Source of the DNA: Diadema setosum
Lineage: Eukaryota; Echinodermata; Echinoidea; Diadematoida; Diadematidae
Assembly: GCA_033980235.1 (NCBI GenBank)
Contig: CM067062.1
Coordinates: 13,411,991-13,475,990 of the forward strand
DNA length: 64,000 nt
Direction: 5' to 3'
Position numbers and translations under genes: made by a program. The notes beneath the pieces are model-generated. The model was not told the DNA's origin, ran no database searches, and saw nothing but the letters and a program-made list of their open reading frames with translations. This document shows positions 23,844-36,496 of the stretch, piece by piece; the first letter of the stretch is position 1, and each line of letters starts with the position of its first letter.

Positions 23844-24203
23844 TAGCAAGGTCAGACTTGAAAAGCAGAGTGACAGAAAAATAAGATCTCATACCCTCTT
23901 CCAGCCACGTGAGATGAATGTAAGCTTGTCCTTTTTGACAATAGAAAGTATAATCTAAGCACACAAATTCAATACTTTGATTCATTTTGCATATGTTCTT
24001 CTCTTTCTTATTTTCCTTGTTGAAGAACTTAGGAATCATAACACTCAGAGATGCAGTTTTCATATATCTCTCTTTAATGTGTGCACAGTTTACGAAAGAC
24101 TGAAATGAACCAATCATATTCACGGAAACAGGGAGACTTGCCTGCTTTCTGGCATTCCATACAAAAGTAAATACCATTTAACATAATTATATCCAACACA
24201 GAT

Positions 24204-24459
24204 TAGTTACATTCAGATGGTGATCCTTAACCTCAAGGATGAGTGAACTTTGAGGATAAGCTCTATGGGGCACCAAGTGTCGCATGGTCAATTTCGTTAT
24301 GAAATCAGTCATTTCGTCAACAAAATTACTGATTTTGAGACGAAATGATCATTCCATTGATGAAATGACTGATTTCGTAGCAAAATCGACAGTGGGACAC
24401 TTGGCACCCAACAGAGCATATATCCTCTATGTTAAAAATCACCATCTGAGCGTAACTAT
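24204..24459. repeat. Long inverted-repeat (foldback) element, 256 bp
   Basis: The left arm, TAGTTACATTCAGATGGTGA, pairs with the right end, ATCACCATCTGAGCGTAACT. A second paired block, GGCACCAAGTGTC with GACACTTGGCACC, lies further in, and the core has ATTTCGT/ACGAAAT pairs. Nearly the whole element is self-complementary. TA flanks are possible. Confidence 0.7.
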
Positions 24460-25617
24460 CGAGAAGACATCGAGAGTAATTGTCCATCTGATGCATTACA
24501 TAATGTCTTCATATGATACACTATCATATCATCTGGATCATGTCAGTCAATATGAGTCACACGGATGCACAGGGGATGTTAGTAGGCACGTTATCAATTT
24601 TACGATGAATAAAAAAAGGCGTGACAGCTGTAGCTTGTACTTTGCACTCATGTGCTAATGTATGACATCATGAGTGACTGTCATATTTTCTGTTGTCTTT
24701 GTATTCAATGTTGTTTGTTGTGATTTTGTGGTGGCTTTGGTTTGTTTTGCAGTGGCAAAATCTCAACACAATGACCCTTTTTTTCCCCAAAAATTCTCTG
24801 GTCTGTACAAAGATCACTGACATTCAAGCATTAGTGATACAGACATATCATAAGACTTTGTGTCTGATGCTCACAAGTATCATGAAGGCTTTTTACGGCC
24901 AGACAAATGCTGCAGAAGAATGCTGAGGGCATCAAAAGACACTCAAAAGATACAGGCCATCTTCCACACCAAAATGCCATCGATAATGACTATCTCTTGC
25001 CCACTCTCGGCGCTGTTTTATAACAAATTGCCTTCCTGTGGTTCATATGATGTGAGGTACTCGTCAAATTATCACCGTCACACTTCGGCGTTCCCTCGAC
25101 CTTTCACTCTCAGACTTGACTAGATTCAGTTTATCAGCTCTTTGTTACAGACCACTAGATGACCCCATAGCACTTTCATTACAACCCACCATACAAAACA
25201 TGTGTAGACTTTTCTATTGAGTTTGTACTTCTGTTTGGAAAAACATATCTTTCTATAAACATTGAAACGAGTTTGACGAGAAAGCAGTCTTGAAGAAAAT
25301 GTAAATCGTTATCCCTTGTCATTCACATACATGTGAAAGTTGCAGATCATGACAATGTTCGCAATGACAATGATGAAGCAAATGGCATAGTTTTGCTTCT
25401 AATGTGGATAATTACGTGATGATGGGCCATAAATACTAGCGGATGTTGAAATGCACGGAAGGTGATTCCTTGACGACGTGGTCATAATAACATCACCTGT
25501 CACAATCAATCACATCCCAATACTATGTACTCCATACATTCTGCATGTATGATATTTTTATGGATAGACCGGTTCTGTAATTTATTCAGATTTCATGCAT
25601 GCTTTGTCCACAAAAGT

Positions 25618-25786
25618 TGCCCTTAACAACCACAAAGCTTGTGGGAGGCTTGCCCGACCTTGCAACAGCTAGGCAAATTCCTGCCTATGGAACTTATTAC
25701 TGGGAGGGAGTAGGTAAATGAAAGAACTCGTTACTAAGCTGTAGGAAAATAAACATCCATAAATTGTAATAAGTTACAGAACGGTC
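25618..25786 (+). repeat. Family-D dispersed repeat
   Basis: CTTGTGGGAGGCTTGCCCGA, CCTTGCAACAGCTAGGCAAA and later ACTGGGAGGGAGTAGGT and AAACATCC-type blocks match 58262-58455 in order. The reverse of 44643-44700 matches its first part. There are no inverted ends; it is of unknown type. Confidence 0.55.
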
Positions 25787-25999
25787 TACTGTAAAAGTGG
25801 ATATTTTCAGGCAACTAATTTTTCGCGCTCAGCCTGGTAAGAAGAGTTTCGCGTGTTTTTAATTCCGTGGAATCAAGACAGTAAATACAGGAACATATGG
25901 CAAGCAAAAATATTTGTGTGCTTTTATTTTCGTGCTAGTTTCTGGTTGCGCAATATGTGCGTAAATTTCAACACCGCGAAAATTTCCACTTTTACAGTA
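25787..25999. repeat. TACTGTAAAAC-family MITE
   Basis: TACTGTAAAAGTGGATATTT at the left and AAATTTCCACTTTTACAGTA at the right are a long inverted pair. Its position directly after a family-D repeat resembles the arrangement at 44462-44700. Confidence 0.75.
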
Positions 26000-28900
26000 T
26001 AAGGCCTTATAAGGAAATTTCATGAGTAGTTGAAGCTATGATCCACAACTACACGACTGTATCATTGATGGAATAGGAAATAAGTGTCATCCCTTTTCAA
26101 GACAAAACTAAGGCATACCCCCCCCCCCCCCCCCCCCCCTTGGAGACTACATACAATGGATTTGTGTTCCACGGGGCAATATATTCATGTATATTTTGTG
26201 ATTATTGGTGGATTCATAAAATTTCCCAATGTTACACACTGCAAAATGTACGCATAAATAGTACTTGGAATCAAGTTTGCATACATTAGTTGTTCCCTTG
26301 TCATCCTCTCAGCTTCTCTACTTGAAAACAGATCTACCGGTGTTTCACCTGTACATATGCATATTCTACGCATACACTGTATCTTTCATAAACATTGTTC
26401 CTTACAACCAGCTTAAACAGGGATTGCCCAATGTAGCAACATCCACTGCTGAATACATGCTGAATTTCGTAAGTAATGAAAGTAGCAAAGAATTATGAAT
26501 TTTAACAGAGCAGCACCCACAAAGTCCAATATGTGTCATTCATACTTATTATCCCATCATTATGTACGATGTCACTGACAGTGCACTTATCACATTTCAC
26601 TTATAAAAAGTAAAATAACTCAATTGACCTGAATGGAATCAAATGTTCCATCATGAGGTCCTCAGGGACGCCGAAAATGTCTAGATCGTTGTGGCACACT
26701 TATATGCCACACTACTACTGCCTTCAGGTAATGTGCAATATATTCAGGCAGAGAACAAAGAGTAGATAGCCATTCTTCTTGCTGGGGGGGGGGGGGGGGC
26801 AGGGACACAGCAGGGGAAAAGCCTGCCTTCCACACTGGTATCCCACTTGATGGGGAGATGATGAATTAGTGTCAGGGCCGCAAAGTCACGTACATGACCT
26901 ATCACATGACTCTCACTATGTACTCACTCTCCGCTATCAGCGTTTTCGAGCTTCTCCGCATCTCGCCTAGTCTGCTTCATCAGACCCCATACTTTACAGA
27001 CTCTTTGCCATGTCGCCAGCAATAATTGGTGAAATTTGTATGCATATGCACGTTTGTGTGTGTGTGTGCATGCGCGCACATGTCTAGATGGGTCAGCCTA
27101 GCCACATGAGTTGAGGACAGCCATTTGAATCATAGAGTATCTGAGAATTGGCTCTTGATGCCAATTTAAGTGCAGGGCAGATTTTCGGTGCTGTATTACC
27201 AAAGTATGAATGAAAACATGAACTGGAGATGAATAAATCAAATACTGCTGCAGTATTTCTGTTGAATAGCTTCAGATATATGGAAGCATATGTCGTTGTT
27301 CATTGTTCCCCTGATAGGGGGAAGAGGAAGATTCATTCTTCTTTTTTTTTTCGATGGAAATACCATTGGATATAATTACATCCAATTACAAGTATAATCA
27401 CGCCTCTTTGAAATGATAAATCATTCTTTTTAATCTTTTGGATTCATTCTCCCATTTTTGGTTGGGAAGGGGGAATTTTTTTTTTAAGGTAGATGTGATA
27501 GTTGTCCTTATCAACTTTATTCAATAAATGAATAATAATAATAATAAAAGAGTGGTAAAAACTTGATTAGGACAACAGTTACAAATCTTGCTTGACATCA
27601 TTTCTAGGTTCATCAAGAATGGTTTCTCAACTTAACCTGATGGTCCACTAATAGCATTCCGACAGGGCTACAAAAACCTAGACCAGCCCAAAAATCATTT
27701 TCAAGACCTCTGTAGCTTAGCAAGTGCCTACTGGATCAATAGGTTTCACTATATCTTTTAGACATAGCATTTGAATTGGCTCAGTCCAGATACATTGCTG
27801 CATTCATTATTGTATAATGCTGAATGTAAGAGGAGGCACAATGCATATAATTCAAATCACCATCCCTATCACCAAACGATCAATAAAAGCAGACAAAAAA
27901 AAAATCCCAAAGAACACTATAAAAGAAATCCTGCTCAAATGAGCAAAGCTTCAATTAGATAATGAATGCACAAAGAATCTGAACATACGCTCTCTGTAAC
28001 CAGCAACTCAGATGTATGATCGTATGATCCTGTGTGAATTATAACAGTTTTTGTCACAAATCCTCAGAACAGAATTTGCCTTTTCCCACTCTTCTTCCCC
28101 TGTCACATTCTTCCCGAGTCACTTTGACTCACTTCACAAGGCACTGTAGTCTGGCCTCAAGCCACACTGTCATGATTTTTTTTTCCCCATTTCATTTTCT
28201 TTCAAAGTCTGGAAAGACAACAATAATCCAGTAGTTCTAGTGGCATGTATACCAAGAAGCACTTGTAGTGCACAAAATATTCCAGACTCACGTATGATAA
28301 CAAAGAGAGAAAAAGATTCCTACAAATCCCAGCCCCCCTCCCCCTTCCTGCCCCCCCCCCCCCCCCAAAAAAAAAAATGTTAATCAGTCTGGTACCAAAG
28401 CTATACTATGAGTGGTTAAACTAAAAGCCCATGATCAATTTCCAGCTTAAATGTGGTTGTAGCTTCATGAATCATGGGGGGAATGTGTCTGATCCCACAG
28501 GTAAAGGCCAGGATTGCCATACAAAATTTGCTCGTCTACAACGTACGTATATGTGCGCATTCTCTGACTACATTTTGCAAGCATGTGAACGCTTGACTCT
28601 AAAGTTGGAACCGATTCCACTGATGCCAAAAATAGCTCTCAGGGTAGAGGAATGCTGAGATATGTGTACATTTCAAATTTTTGTTCTTTTATTTTGAACG
28701 ACTACACATGCCGTTATCCACCAACAGCTTTAGCAATAGCTTATACTGCACAGCATTGCTACTTATTTCAAACAACAACAAAATTCAAGCACATGATATG
28801 AATTCAAACAAATTTTTGTCAAACTGATACATCATATAGCCATTCATTACAACTCCCAAAACAAACTCAAATTCATACAAGTGCAGCAAATAATTTATTG

Positions 28901-30409
28901 CTTGAGAACATGCGCTCATCTAAAATTAGTGACTGGAGAAGGGTACCCGAGGACAAGTCGTCATATGATAGCGATTCGAAATAACCCGGTAATCCCGCAG
29001 ATTACCTCTAGCTGAATCATAAGCCATTTCCACAAAATATCAGCTGATTGATATGCAGATTATGAAAAACTGAAGTATGGAAAGCCAAGCATCAAATACA
29101 CTGAGCATCTTGATATAAGTAGGTACAATGTATGTGCAATACGTATAAATGCATACATACATACACACATACACAGTGCAATTCACAATTTCCTTCCTAT
29201 GTTTTGATGAAAAATTAGAGGTATTAGCACTGGTTGTTCTGTTTTGATAAAGTATGGACTTTAAAGGAAGAAAAACTGAATGTGAGCAATAATCACAACT
29301 GAGACTTTTTTTCCTCCCCTCTATATTTAAATCACAGACATGCAATAACACAGAAATATTCAACTTGTATTTGTTTGAAAGAACAATCAACGTCCATTAC
29401 CTGCCCAATGAAGTGGTGTATAGGGCCTACATAGCAAAACTAAATGACATTTTAGAAGCACTGAATTAATTATCACCTTTCTTTAAAAAGTCCATATTTC
29501 AGTTTGTGTCAATGAAATACTACAGTATTTTACATCACATTAACTCCACATCCAAAGGCTCAAAGGATTATCGGTATATTGTCTGAAAAACAAGACAAAT
29601 TTGAGTTTGTATTTTGGGTAATTGTGGCAACACTGCAAAATTTGGCAATCGCTTGTTTTCCTGCAGTACACTGTATGACTCACAACTGGCTTGACATTTG
29701 AATCCACACAACTCTATCAACTACATTGTGCTTTTGATAGCCAGTTTCAATTTATTCAAGGGATTGCACTTTTTATGGAGGATCCTGAAACAAATTCTCA
29801 CAGTGTTGCATTGCATAGTATATTACGAGTGGTTTACAGCTATCACACGTGAGCCAATAAACTTTTGCTCCGGACACACAGGTAATGCATGATGTCTCTA
29901 CTCGTACAACAAAATTTCAAAGTAACACAAGACTTCCATGTACATTCATAAGAGTGTATAATGAGTTGTACCTCCACAGGTTTGATCACACACATAAATA
30001 CTCTCCTGTATAGGTATTTACTACAGTTGGTATTTGACACGGAATCTTTGAAGGCACGCCATTATTTTAATGTTACACATAGGAGTAAAGACATTACTTT
30101 TTCTCCTTATCTGTGATTTCTCTCTAAAGTAATCTTGTTAATCTTCTTTCAGCCCCATTGGCAACATGCTCAAAATACAAACTTATTAGGATTTTCAGAT
30201 GGTAGCATTTGGAGAACTGATTTGTAGAACACACTTGTTGATTTTTTTTTTCTGCTCTAACTCACAAATGATACACACTAGTATATCATAGTACAGAGTT
30301 ATTCCTCTATCCCTTCACACTTTCTGAAAGCAGACTACTGGTATCTGAACAGTGCCACATGACTACAACTGTGTGAGATTCTAACCATGTATATTGTTCC
30401 TCTCATACA

Positions 30410-30754
30410 CAGAGACTCCAACCCCAAGCACCTTCTGATCGGGAGATTCTCCCGCCTGAAACCCCTAGCAAACGGGAGACTCCAATTTGATGTGCGCAAA
30501 ACGCGAAGTTCCTTGCTTCCGGGGTCCAGGGCCCGCTAAAGGGCCCTGGAAGCTCTAGGGTTCTAGATGCTCTCTCGTGCTATCTAAGGCTTATTTTTCA
30601 ACATACAATGATATCAAGTAAGAAATCATTTCGAGCGGGAGACACAGAGCCAGGGCGGGAGAAATTAAATCTAAAGCGGGAGAACGGGAGATTTTGCAAA
30701 AATGGGCTTTCGGCGGGAGATCTCCCGTCGAAAATGGGAGAGTTGGAGTCTCTG
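30410..30754. repeat. Inverted-repeat element with CAGAGACTCCAA ends, 345 bp
   Basis: Left CAGAGACTCCAAC and right GTTGGAGTCTCTG are perfect inverted ends. The inside has several GCGGGAG/CTCCCGC units, and GGTCCAGGGCCCGCTAAAGG forms a small palindrome. A CAG start fits hAT-type elements; the flanks (CATACA and CATGCA) are only loosely alike. Confidence 0.7.
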
Positions 30755-30815
30755 CATGCACCACGTGTGAACACAGCCCTTGGCTGAGACTTGTGGCTGA
30801 GCATCCTCCTCCCCT

Positions 30816-30840
30816 CCCCCCCCCCCCCCCCCCCCCCCCC
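30816..30840. repeat. Poly(C) run of 25 bases
   Basis: A pure C-run directly beyond the CAGAGACTCC element. It is able to form G-quadruplex on the minus strand; its length is probably uncertain in any assembly. Confidence 0.8.
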
Positions 30841-31422
30841 ACCACCATCCTCCCTGGGGAGAAACAACAGCGCTGGTTATGTTGAGCGATGGCTGGTACC
30901 CTATGGCTAGACATGTGACTATGTCCTAACATCAGACAGATTATTAATAGAACTGATGGGGGGACACGATGCTTCAGTGAGCTCGGCTAACCAGCGGAGA
31001 CTAAGGAATGAGTTACCAGCTGTCTTTCTTACCTTCCAACGCATACACAAAACAGACTGAAACACACAATGCATATATGCAAACACATATACACATATGA
31101 TACCCACTCCAACACACTCACACACACATAAAACATGCACAAACACAAAAGTACACATGCACACAAATACACTTGTACACACAATACCTTCTCCAACATA
31201 CAGTACTCACAAACACAAAATGTGCACATACAAATACACATGTACACACACATCCACAATACCTTTTCTTACTTACAAACATACCAAAATCATACAAAAA
31301 TACAAATAATCACAACCACAGTAATACATAGTATAAAAGCTCAGTACTTACAGTGAATAAAGCACAAAATGCATACTTTACACACTATTCTCCACACTGA
31401 ATAAACTGTACATGATTACACT

Positions 31423-32130
31423 GGGTGATTTCAAGTTCAGTGCTAGTGGTATCTCAGCACTAGCACCGGCGATAAAACTGAACTTGAAATCACGTCGGTG
31501 TTGGGAGTTGACCTCAAAATTATGACGTATTTCCGGTTGCTGGTGCTGGGCTCGGTGTTGAATGTCGTCTGCTGAACCGAGCTCCGCCGATTGTGTTAGC
31601 GATTTACATGCTTTTTCGCCATTGACTAACACTAGCCCCTAGGGATTAACGTTTTCGTCATTTCAAGTTCAGTGCTGGTGTTAGCGTTGCCGTGCGAGAC
31701 TCATATTCACGTCCATAATAGATGCACGTTTTACGTGCAAAGTCTATGCTAATGCAGTGGTCGCCCATGTAACGTACACGAACACTCTCGACATGGCTTC
31801 ATAAATCTGAGCCTGGGAGCAAAATTAAGATACTTGTATTTTGGGGAGTGGATGAAATTTGTGGCATGTTAATGTGTCTTCCTCACTATGTCTCTAAAAC
31901 TAAGCAATCTTGGCTACATCTTTTAATATTTGACTGTAATCACGCGCAGTCACTTTTTTCGTCGCACAATTCCCGCGGAGCTCGCGGTGCTGTGATTCCA
32001 ACACCTAGTGCTGGTGATCGATAATTTTGATCGGTATCGCCTCGTTAATCTGACCGTCGGTGTTGGAGCTCGATTTAGCGCTGTTATTCGGCGGCTAGCA
32101 CTAGCACTAGCACCGAACTTGAAATCACCC
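31423..32130. mobile_element. Harbinger-like non-autonomous element, ACT target duplication (708 bp)
   Basis: The left end GGGTGATTTCAAGTTCAGTG and the right end CGAACTTGAAATCACCC are inverted. Both are flanked by ACT (31420-31422 and 32131-32133). A GGG start with a 3-bp duplication fits PIF/Harbinger. The end sequence recurs inverted at 31478-31494 and direct near 31658-31672, so the element contains extra copies of its own end. There is no coding sequence of note. Family assignment is by structure only. Confidence 0.7.
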
Positions 32131-32562
32131 ACTGTTTCTTACTTTGATTAGAAGTAAACCATACAGTACATAATTCAGAAAAAAGTTAAAAATATTTGCA
32201 ATTTCTCCACAAACTGGGTACATGTCTGAATGAAGTACATTTTCCTAATGAACATCACTGATCTAACTTTACATCATTAATAGTCTACAAACTTGTTCCT
32301 TATCTCATCGCCCCCCCCCAAAAAAAAAAAAAAAAATCATGTGAAAATTTTGTCTCATCCAGAAATTTGTTGAGCCCACCCATTACTGAAATAGACCGAT
32401 CAGCCAAGTGATTAAAAAAACAAACAAACAGCTATCTATCTTAGTCTAGCTTTATTTTAGTGCTATGCACATTTCAGACAGAGATGTGTGATGTCTTTCA
32501 TCTTACTTGAGCATTTTTTATTTATAACCTTATGAACTCTGGCCTACCTTATTTGCAGCTGG

Positions 32563-32774
32563 TATTGTAAAGCAAAATATTTTTGTGGCAAGAAATTTTC
32601 ATGAATTGGAGCCAACGGCCTTTTTCGTAGCTCAAATTTTTTCAAGAATTGCCACTGGCATTCAATGCATGTAGTGCAGACAAGAACTTTCTTGTGCATT
32701 TTAATTTTGTGAATCTTGGCTCTCGTGTAATTTGCAAAATCAAAATGCATGCGAACATTTCTGGTTTAACAGTA
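32563..32774. repeat. TACTGTAAAAC-family MITE
   Basis: It begins TATTGTAAAGC and ends GGTTTAACAGTA. The inside has TTTTCATGAATTGGAGCCAA, TGGCATTCAATGCATG and GCATTTTAATTTTGTGAATC, as in the 59064 copy. Confidence 0.75.
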
Positions 32775-33205
32775 AGCCGCACCTTTTTTTAAGTTCTCAA
32801 TGGAGGGGGGGGGGGGAATGGGGGAAAACCAAGATAATATTTGAGGTGAAAAGTGGAAACTCAACCTCAAATCTGAGGTTGAAACCTTTATGAAAGTCCA
32901 TGCAAATTTCTTAATCTTTCAGATTTTTTCTTCATCAAAGACTTTCCATTTTTGCAATGAGTACCAGCACATGTCCTAGTTCTACCCGGCTGCAGTGCCA
33001 TCAAAGTGGAAGCTGTGATTGAGAGGCCATTGGTGTACATCAGCTTGAAATGAGCAAATGACACTGAAATAAGATATGCTAGCAAATACGGTATATTTTA
33101 TCCAGGTGATTCTATATCATCTTGAAGGTAATGTGATGACAGTCTGCAATATTAACAGGAACACACAAAATAGATACTCTTATCAAATGACAAAGCATAC
33201 ATGCA

Positions 33206-33239
33206 CGCATGCACACACACACACAAACACACACACACA
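33206..33239. repeat. CA microsatellite
   Basis: An imperfect CA tract, within CATGCACG-type sequence. Confidence 0.8.
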
Positions 33240-33314
33240 ATTCATTGCAGTGCATAAAATGTCAATCTTTACTGTAATCTGCTGTTCCAGTATTGTCAAA
33301 TAACACTGGATCTA

Positions 33315-33407
33315 TTAACCCGTTGAAGACGAGTCCCAAGTATACTCGGACAAGTATCTATGGGAAATGTGTGTTGTAGCAAAATCAGCCCGTCCTCAAC
33401 AGGATAA
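33315..33407. repeat. Short TTAA-bounded element, copy 2 of 2
   Basis: TTAACCCGTTGAAGACGAG opens it and CCGTCCTCAACAGGATAA closes it. It matches 17152-17244 over its whole length at roughly 85% by eye, in the same orientation. The right TTAA has mutated. Confidence 0.75.
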
Positions 33408-34379
33408 AGAGTCATCTCTCTATTTTTGTCTACAATATTATTCTAAATCTATGCTTCAGCGTGGGATGGAAATAATATGGGGGCGGTATGCCATTTTATT
33501 TTTTTTCTGAACAGAAGTCAGTTTACCTCAGTACAAACAAAACCTAGCAGTACCATAGTTAAATTGTGTCCTGTGTTGCAGTCTACATTTTAACTGCATT
33601 GTATGCTGCACAGAAAAGCACTAAAGGTATATGAAGCACTTATCAATACTACATCACTGTTGTTGGAGTTGTAAATGGTTGCACTTGAAGTTTAGTCTGG
33701 AATTACATAAACTTTTGATATCTCATCATTAAGAGCAATCTACTCGTGCCTCTGAGAATGACATTAAGTAGATGAATTGGGAAACAAAAGGCCGACATCT
33801 TGGGAGTTACCAACAGGCTAGCATTGCTGTGTCTCCGGTGACATCCGGTGGTTTCTGACATTACATTCATTGTGTGATTGAAAAGAAAGATGTACAAAGT
33901 GTTTTTACTTTCTAGCATCCACAGCCAGTCTTGGCAGGAATAACCACAGACACCTGACTTTGTTTCGCTCGCATTCATGTCTTTGGTACTGACTCTTGGC
34001 TAAATAATGGCATATTAAAAGCACCAACTTCCAGTTCTGTATGGATGGAACTTCGCTCTCTCTCTATAATGCTGCCACAATGCATGCAATTACACTTCAA
34101 ACTCTTGAAGCGTGTCTCGAGTGTTTTACGTCTACATGTAACATTTGATGTCTCATTTTTCTCATCCCTTCCCTTTCAGCCTATTTCATGATGATTTTAC
34201 AATGATGATGATGATGATGATAATGATGTAAAGATGATACTGATAATAATCACACATAGCACCCTTACACTGATGAGTTCCATGGCTCTCTTTGTAGTAT
34301 ATTATACTGGGAGTGGGGAGGGGAAGGAATCACTAGTAAAATTCACACGTCTCTCTTCTTTTCTTTTGTCAATCTAGAA

Positions 34380-34930
34380 CAGAAGACAGAGAAAGGAAGA
34401 AGAACAGGTAAAAGAAGGAGGAGGAGGAAAAGAGGAAGAAAAAGATATACTGTAAACATTGATATTTTTGCGTTATCAAGTTTCCCCTTTAAAGGCTCAA
34501 AACATATTCACGGGTCGTTGAATTCACGCTGCGCAATTGTCAACCCATTTACAATGCGCACAGAAAATTGCGAAGATATTTTCTTGGGTTTTAGAATTCA
34601 CGCTAGCCAGAAGTACCACGAAATATGCAAAAAATTAATGTACCGCAAACATTTCTGCGTTTACAGAAGAAGAAACAGGACTAAGAGGAGGAGAGGAATA
34701 AGATGTAGAACAGCGACGAAGCCATAGAAGAAGAAAAAGAAGAAAAAACAAAATAAAGAACAAGAAGAAGAAGAAAGATGAGGTTGAAGAGAGGGAAAAA
34801 AAATATAGAATACAACAGTAATGGCGTAAAATACGAAGGGAGAACAAAAAAAAAACAACAACAACAAGGTAACCACACGTAGAAGAAGACAAAAATAGAA
34901 GTAGTAGAAGAAGAAGAAGGAGAAGAATAG
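34380..34930. repeat. Purine-rich GAA/AGG tract interrupted by a MITE
   Basis: AGAAGA- and GGAGGA-type sequence runs on both sides of a TACTGTAAAC element (34448-34667). It lies 35 bp downstream of the TBC exon donor at 34966. Frames on the minus strand read as Phe/Leu/Ser-rich and are not genes. Confidence 0.75.
34448..34667. repeat. TACTGTAAAAC-family MITE (diverged)
   Basis: It starts TACTGTAAACATTGATATTT and ends AACATTTCTGCGTTTACAGA; both ends pair. It lies within a purine-rich tract. Confidence 0.6.
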
Positions 34931-34965
34931 AAACAGAATGAGTGTCACATCTTCTCCATCCCTAC

Positions 34966-35187
34966 CTCTGCAGGCATGTGCATCAGCAGGACTGCGGCAA
35001 CCGGTGCCTGCCCCTGGCAGTAGCCATCCCGTGGGTTGTAGATGCTGTAGGCCTTGAGGATGCGGAAGAGGTCCTGCTGTCCGTTGCCTCCCTTCTTGGC
35101 GAACATCTCGTGGAACGGGAACTGTCGGTCCAGGTCCTTCTCGATGACGTCCAGCCACTTGGTCTCACCGGGCAGGGCATCCAGTTC
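34966..35187 (-). CDS. TBC1D10: TBC1D10-like Rab GAP: catalytic finger exon
   Basis: The exon has 222 bp, exactly 74 codons, phase 0 at both ends (acceptor GGCCAG before GAACTG; donor CAGAG before GTAGGG). The peptide runs [60 protein letters not shown], then [21 protein letters not shown] is the IxxDxxR motif with the arginine finger (codon at 35125-35127). YCQGQ is the YxQ motif with the glutamine finger. Both catalytic residues of TBC Rab GAPs are intact, so activity is expected. Vertebrate TBC1D10 proteins act on Rab27 and Rab35 at the plasma membrane. The exons for residues before ELD were not found. Confidence 0.93.
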
Positions 35188-35396
35188 CTGGCCACACACA
35201 CAAAGGGGACGAGAGAAAAGAAGATGCATAATAAGATGAGAAGCATTGACTTCACAATTTGGGATATGCCACAGTTACATACAGGCTGTGTATATGGGAT
35301 AATATTGGAAACCAAGTCAGATCTGCTGGATCATACTGAATACATTTTGGGTCATTCACTCTTTTGATATACAAATGAAGATTTCCCACAATGTCG
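35168..35396. repeat. Tandem duplication covering the finger-exon acceptor, functional copy
   Basis: This copy includes the first 20 bases of the TBC exon and about 210 bp of upstream intron. It matches 35419-35638 over blocks such as GGAAACCAAGTCAGATCTGC and ACATTTTGGGTCATTCACTC at about 85% by eye. Confidence 0.85.
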
Positions 35397-35418
35397 TTTC
35401 ATTTTCTTAAAGAAATCT

Positions 35419-35638
35419 CCGGGCAGGGTGTCTAGTTCCCAGCCACACACACAAAGGATACGAGAGAAAAGAAGGTATGAGAAGCAACGATTTCACAGTT
35501 TGGGATATGCAACAGGTACAGCAGGAGGCTGTTAGGCGATAATATTGGAAACCAAGTCAGATCTGCTGGATCAAACTGAATACATTTTGGGTCATTCACT
35601 CTTTTTAAATATACAATTGAGGATTTCCCACAGTGCAA
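35419..35638. repeat. Tandem duplication, decayed copy with lost acceptor
   Basis: Second copy of 35168-35396. Where the functional copy reads GGCCAG then GAACTGGATGCC on the minus strand, this copy reads GGCTGGGAACTAGACACC. The AG is changed and a TAG follows, so it cannot act as the exon. It is a relic of a local duplication. Confidence 0.8.
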
Positions 35639-35740
35639 TGTATATTCCGTTTTCCATTTCTTTTCAGCAAAAACACAACATATTCACTAATGTTCACATA
35701 TATTTAAATGCGTCTTCATATCTTTCTAGAAATATTGTAA

Positions 35741-35771
35741 ACTAGTTCTAAAACAAAGTTTTAGAACTAGT
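35741..35771. repeat. Perfect 14-bp palindrome with 3-base loop
   Basis: ACTAGTTCTAAAAC, AAA, then GTTTTAGAACTAGT, followed at once by a GT tract (35770-35794). It may be the remnant of a short inverted-repeat element. Confidence 0.8.
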
Positions 35772-36496
35772 GTGTGTGTGTGTGTGTGTGTGTGCATGTA
35801 CAACCCATGTATAGGGGTGGGGGCGGGAGGGGGAATAGGTTTCCCAAACTCTTTGATGGGCCCTTCAAAAAAGGTTCCCTGTTGTATGTACTTTAATTGT
35901 ACTTCGAATTGTAACTGGAAATCACATTCCTGCTAGCACAGGTGCCCACTGGTTGGTCAGTTTCACCACAGTAGTTGACCAAAGCATAATGTAAGAATAC
36001 AGTCATGTCTGTCTCTATGGGGCTTCCTGTCCACATAGGCAACCTGCCTACATCTGTCGCTATGTATTACCTCAGATTCGTTCCAGTAATGCAATATAAC
36101 TTTAATTGCAAGGGACCAAATGTCACAAATCGTTCAAATGGTCAGACTCAAGCTCACTGTCACTTGCACGTAAACTTTAAGCACACACTAGCAGACAGCA
36201 TTAGAACAGTTAATACAATTTTAAACAGAGTCAGTAGGACTGTATTCAAATAAATAAGACCGACCTCATGGTGTGAAGCCTAAATAAAAGAAGGATAAAT
36301 TGCGTACTAGACAAACTGTAGCATTCTGATATCAGACATTCATTGATCACAAGACTCAAATATGTGACCTCATAAAAGTTAAACCTAGTTATGATGGGTA
36401 TGTAATCAATTATCTGAAATGCACTCTGCCATCTTTAACTACCGCATAGAATGATTAAACTGCCGACAGTCGACTGTGATGCCTCCACTTCTCAGG

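Larger units (their letters stand above)
23268..34965 (-). other. TBC1D10-like intron (11.7 kb), transposon-rich
   Basis: A phase 0 intron between the finger-residue exon and the AFWCLVQIC exon. At least eight repeat elements are listed separately inside it. Low-complexity parts include C-runs (26118-26139, 28351-28367, 30816-30840), a G-run near 26787-26802, a CA-rich tract (31060-31330) and a 550-bp purine-rich AGA/GAA tract (34380-34930). No further coding exon was recognised. Confidence 0.7.

Noticed and set aside
30598..30932. Minus-strand frames with a Gly-rich run
   Set aside because: The glycine run is the 25-base C-tract read in reverse; the rest is the CAGAGACTCC element.
34661..35158. 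A 165-codon minus-strand frame running from the TBC exon into a Phe/Leu-rich tail
   Set aside because: The frame is offset from the TBC reading frame and its tail is the purine-rich intron read backwards.
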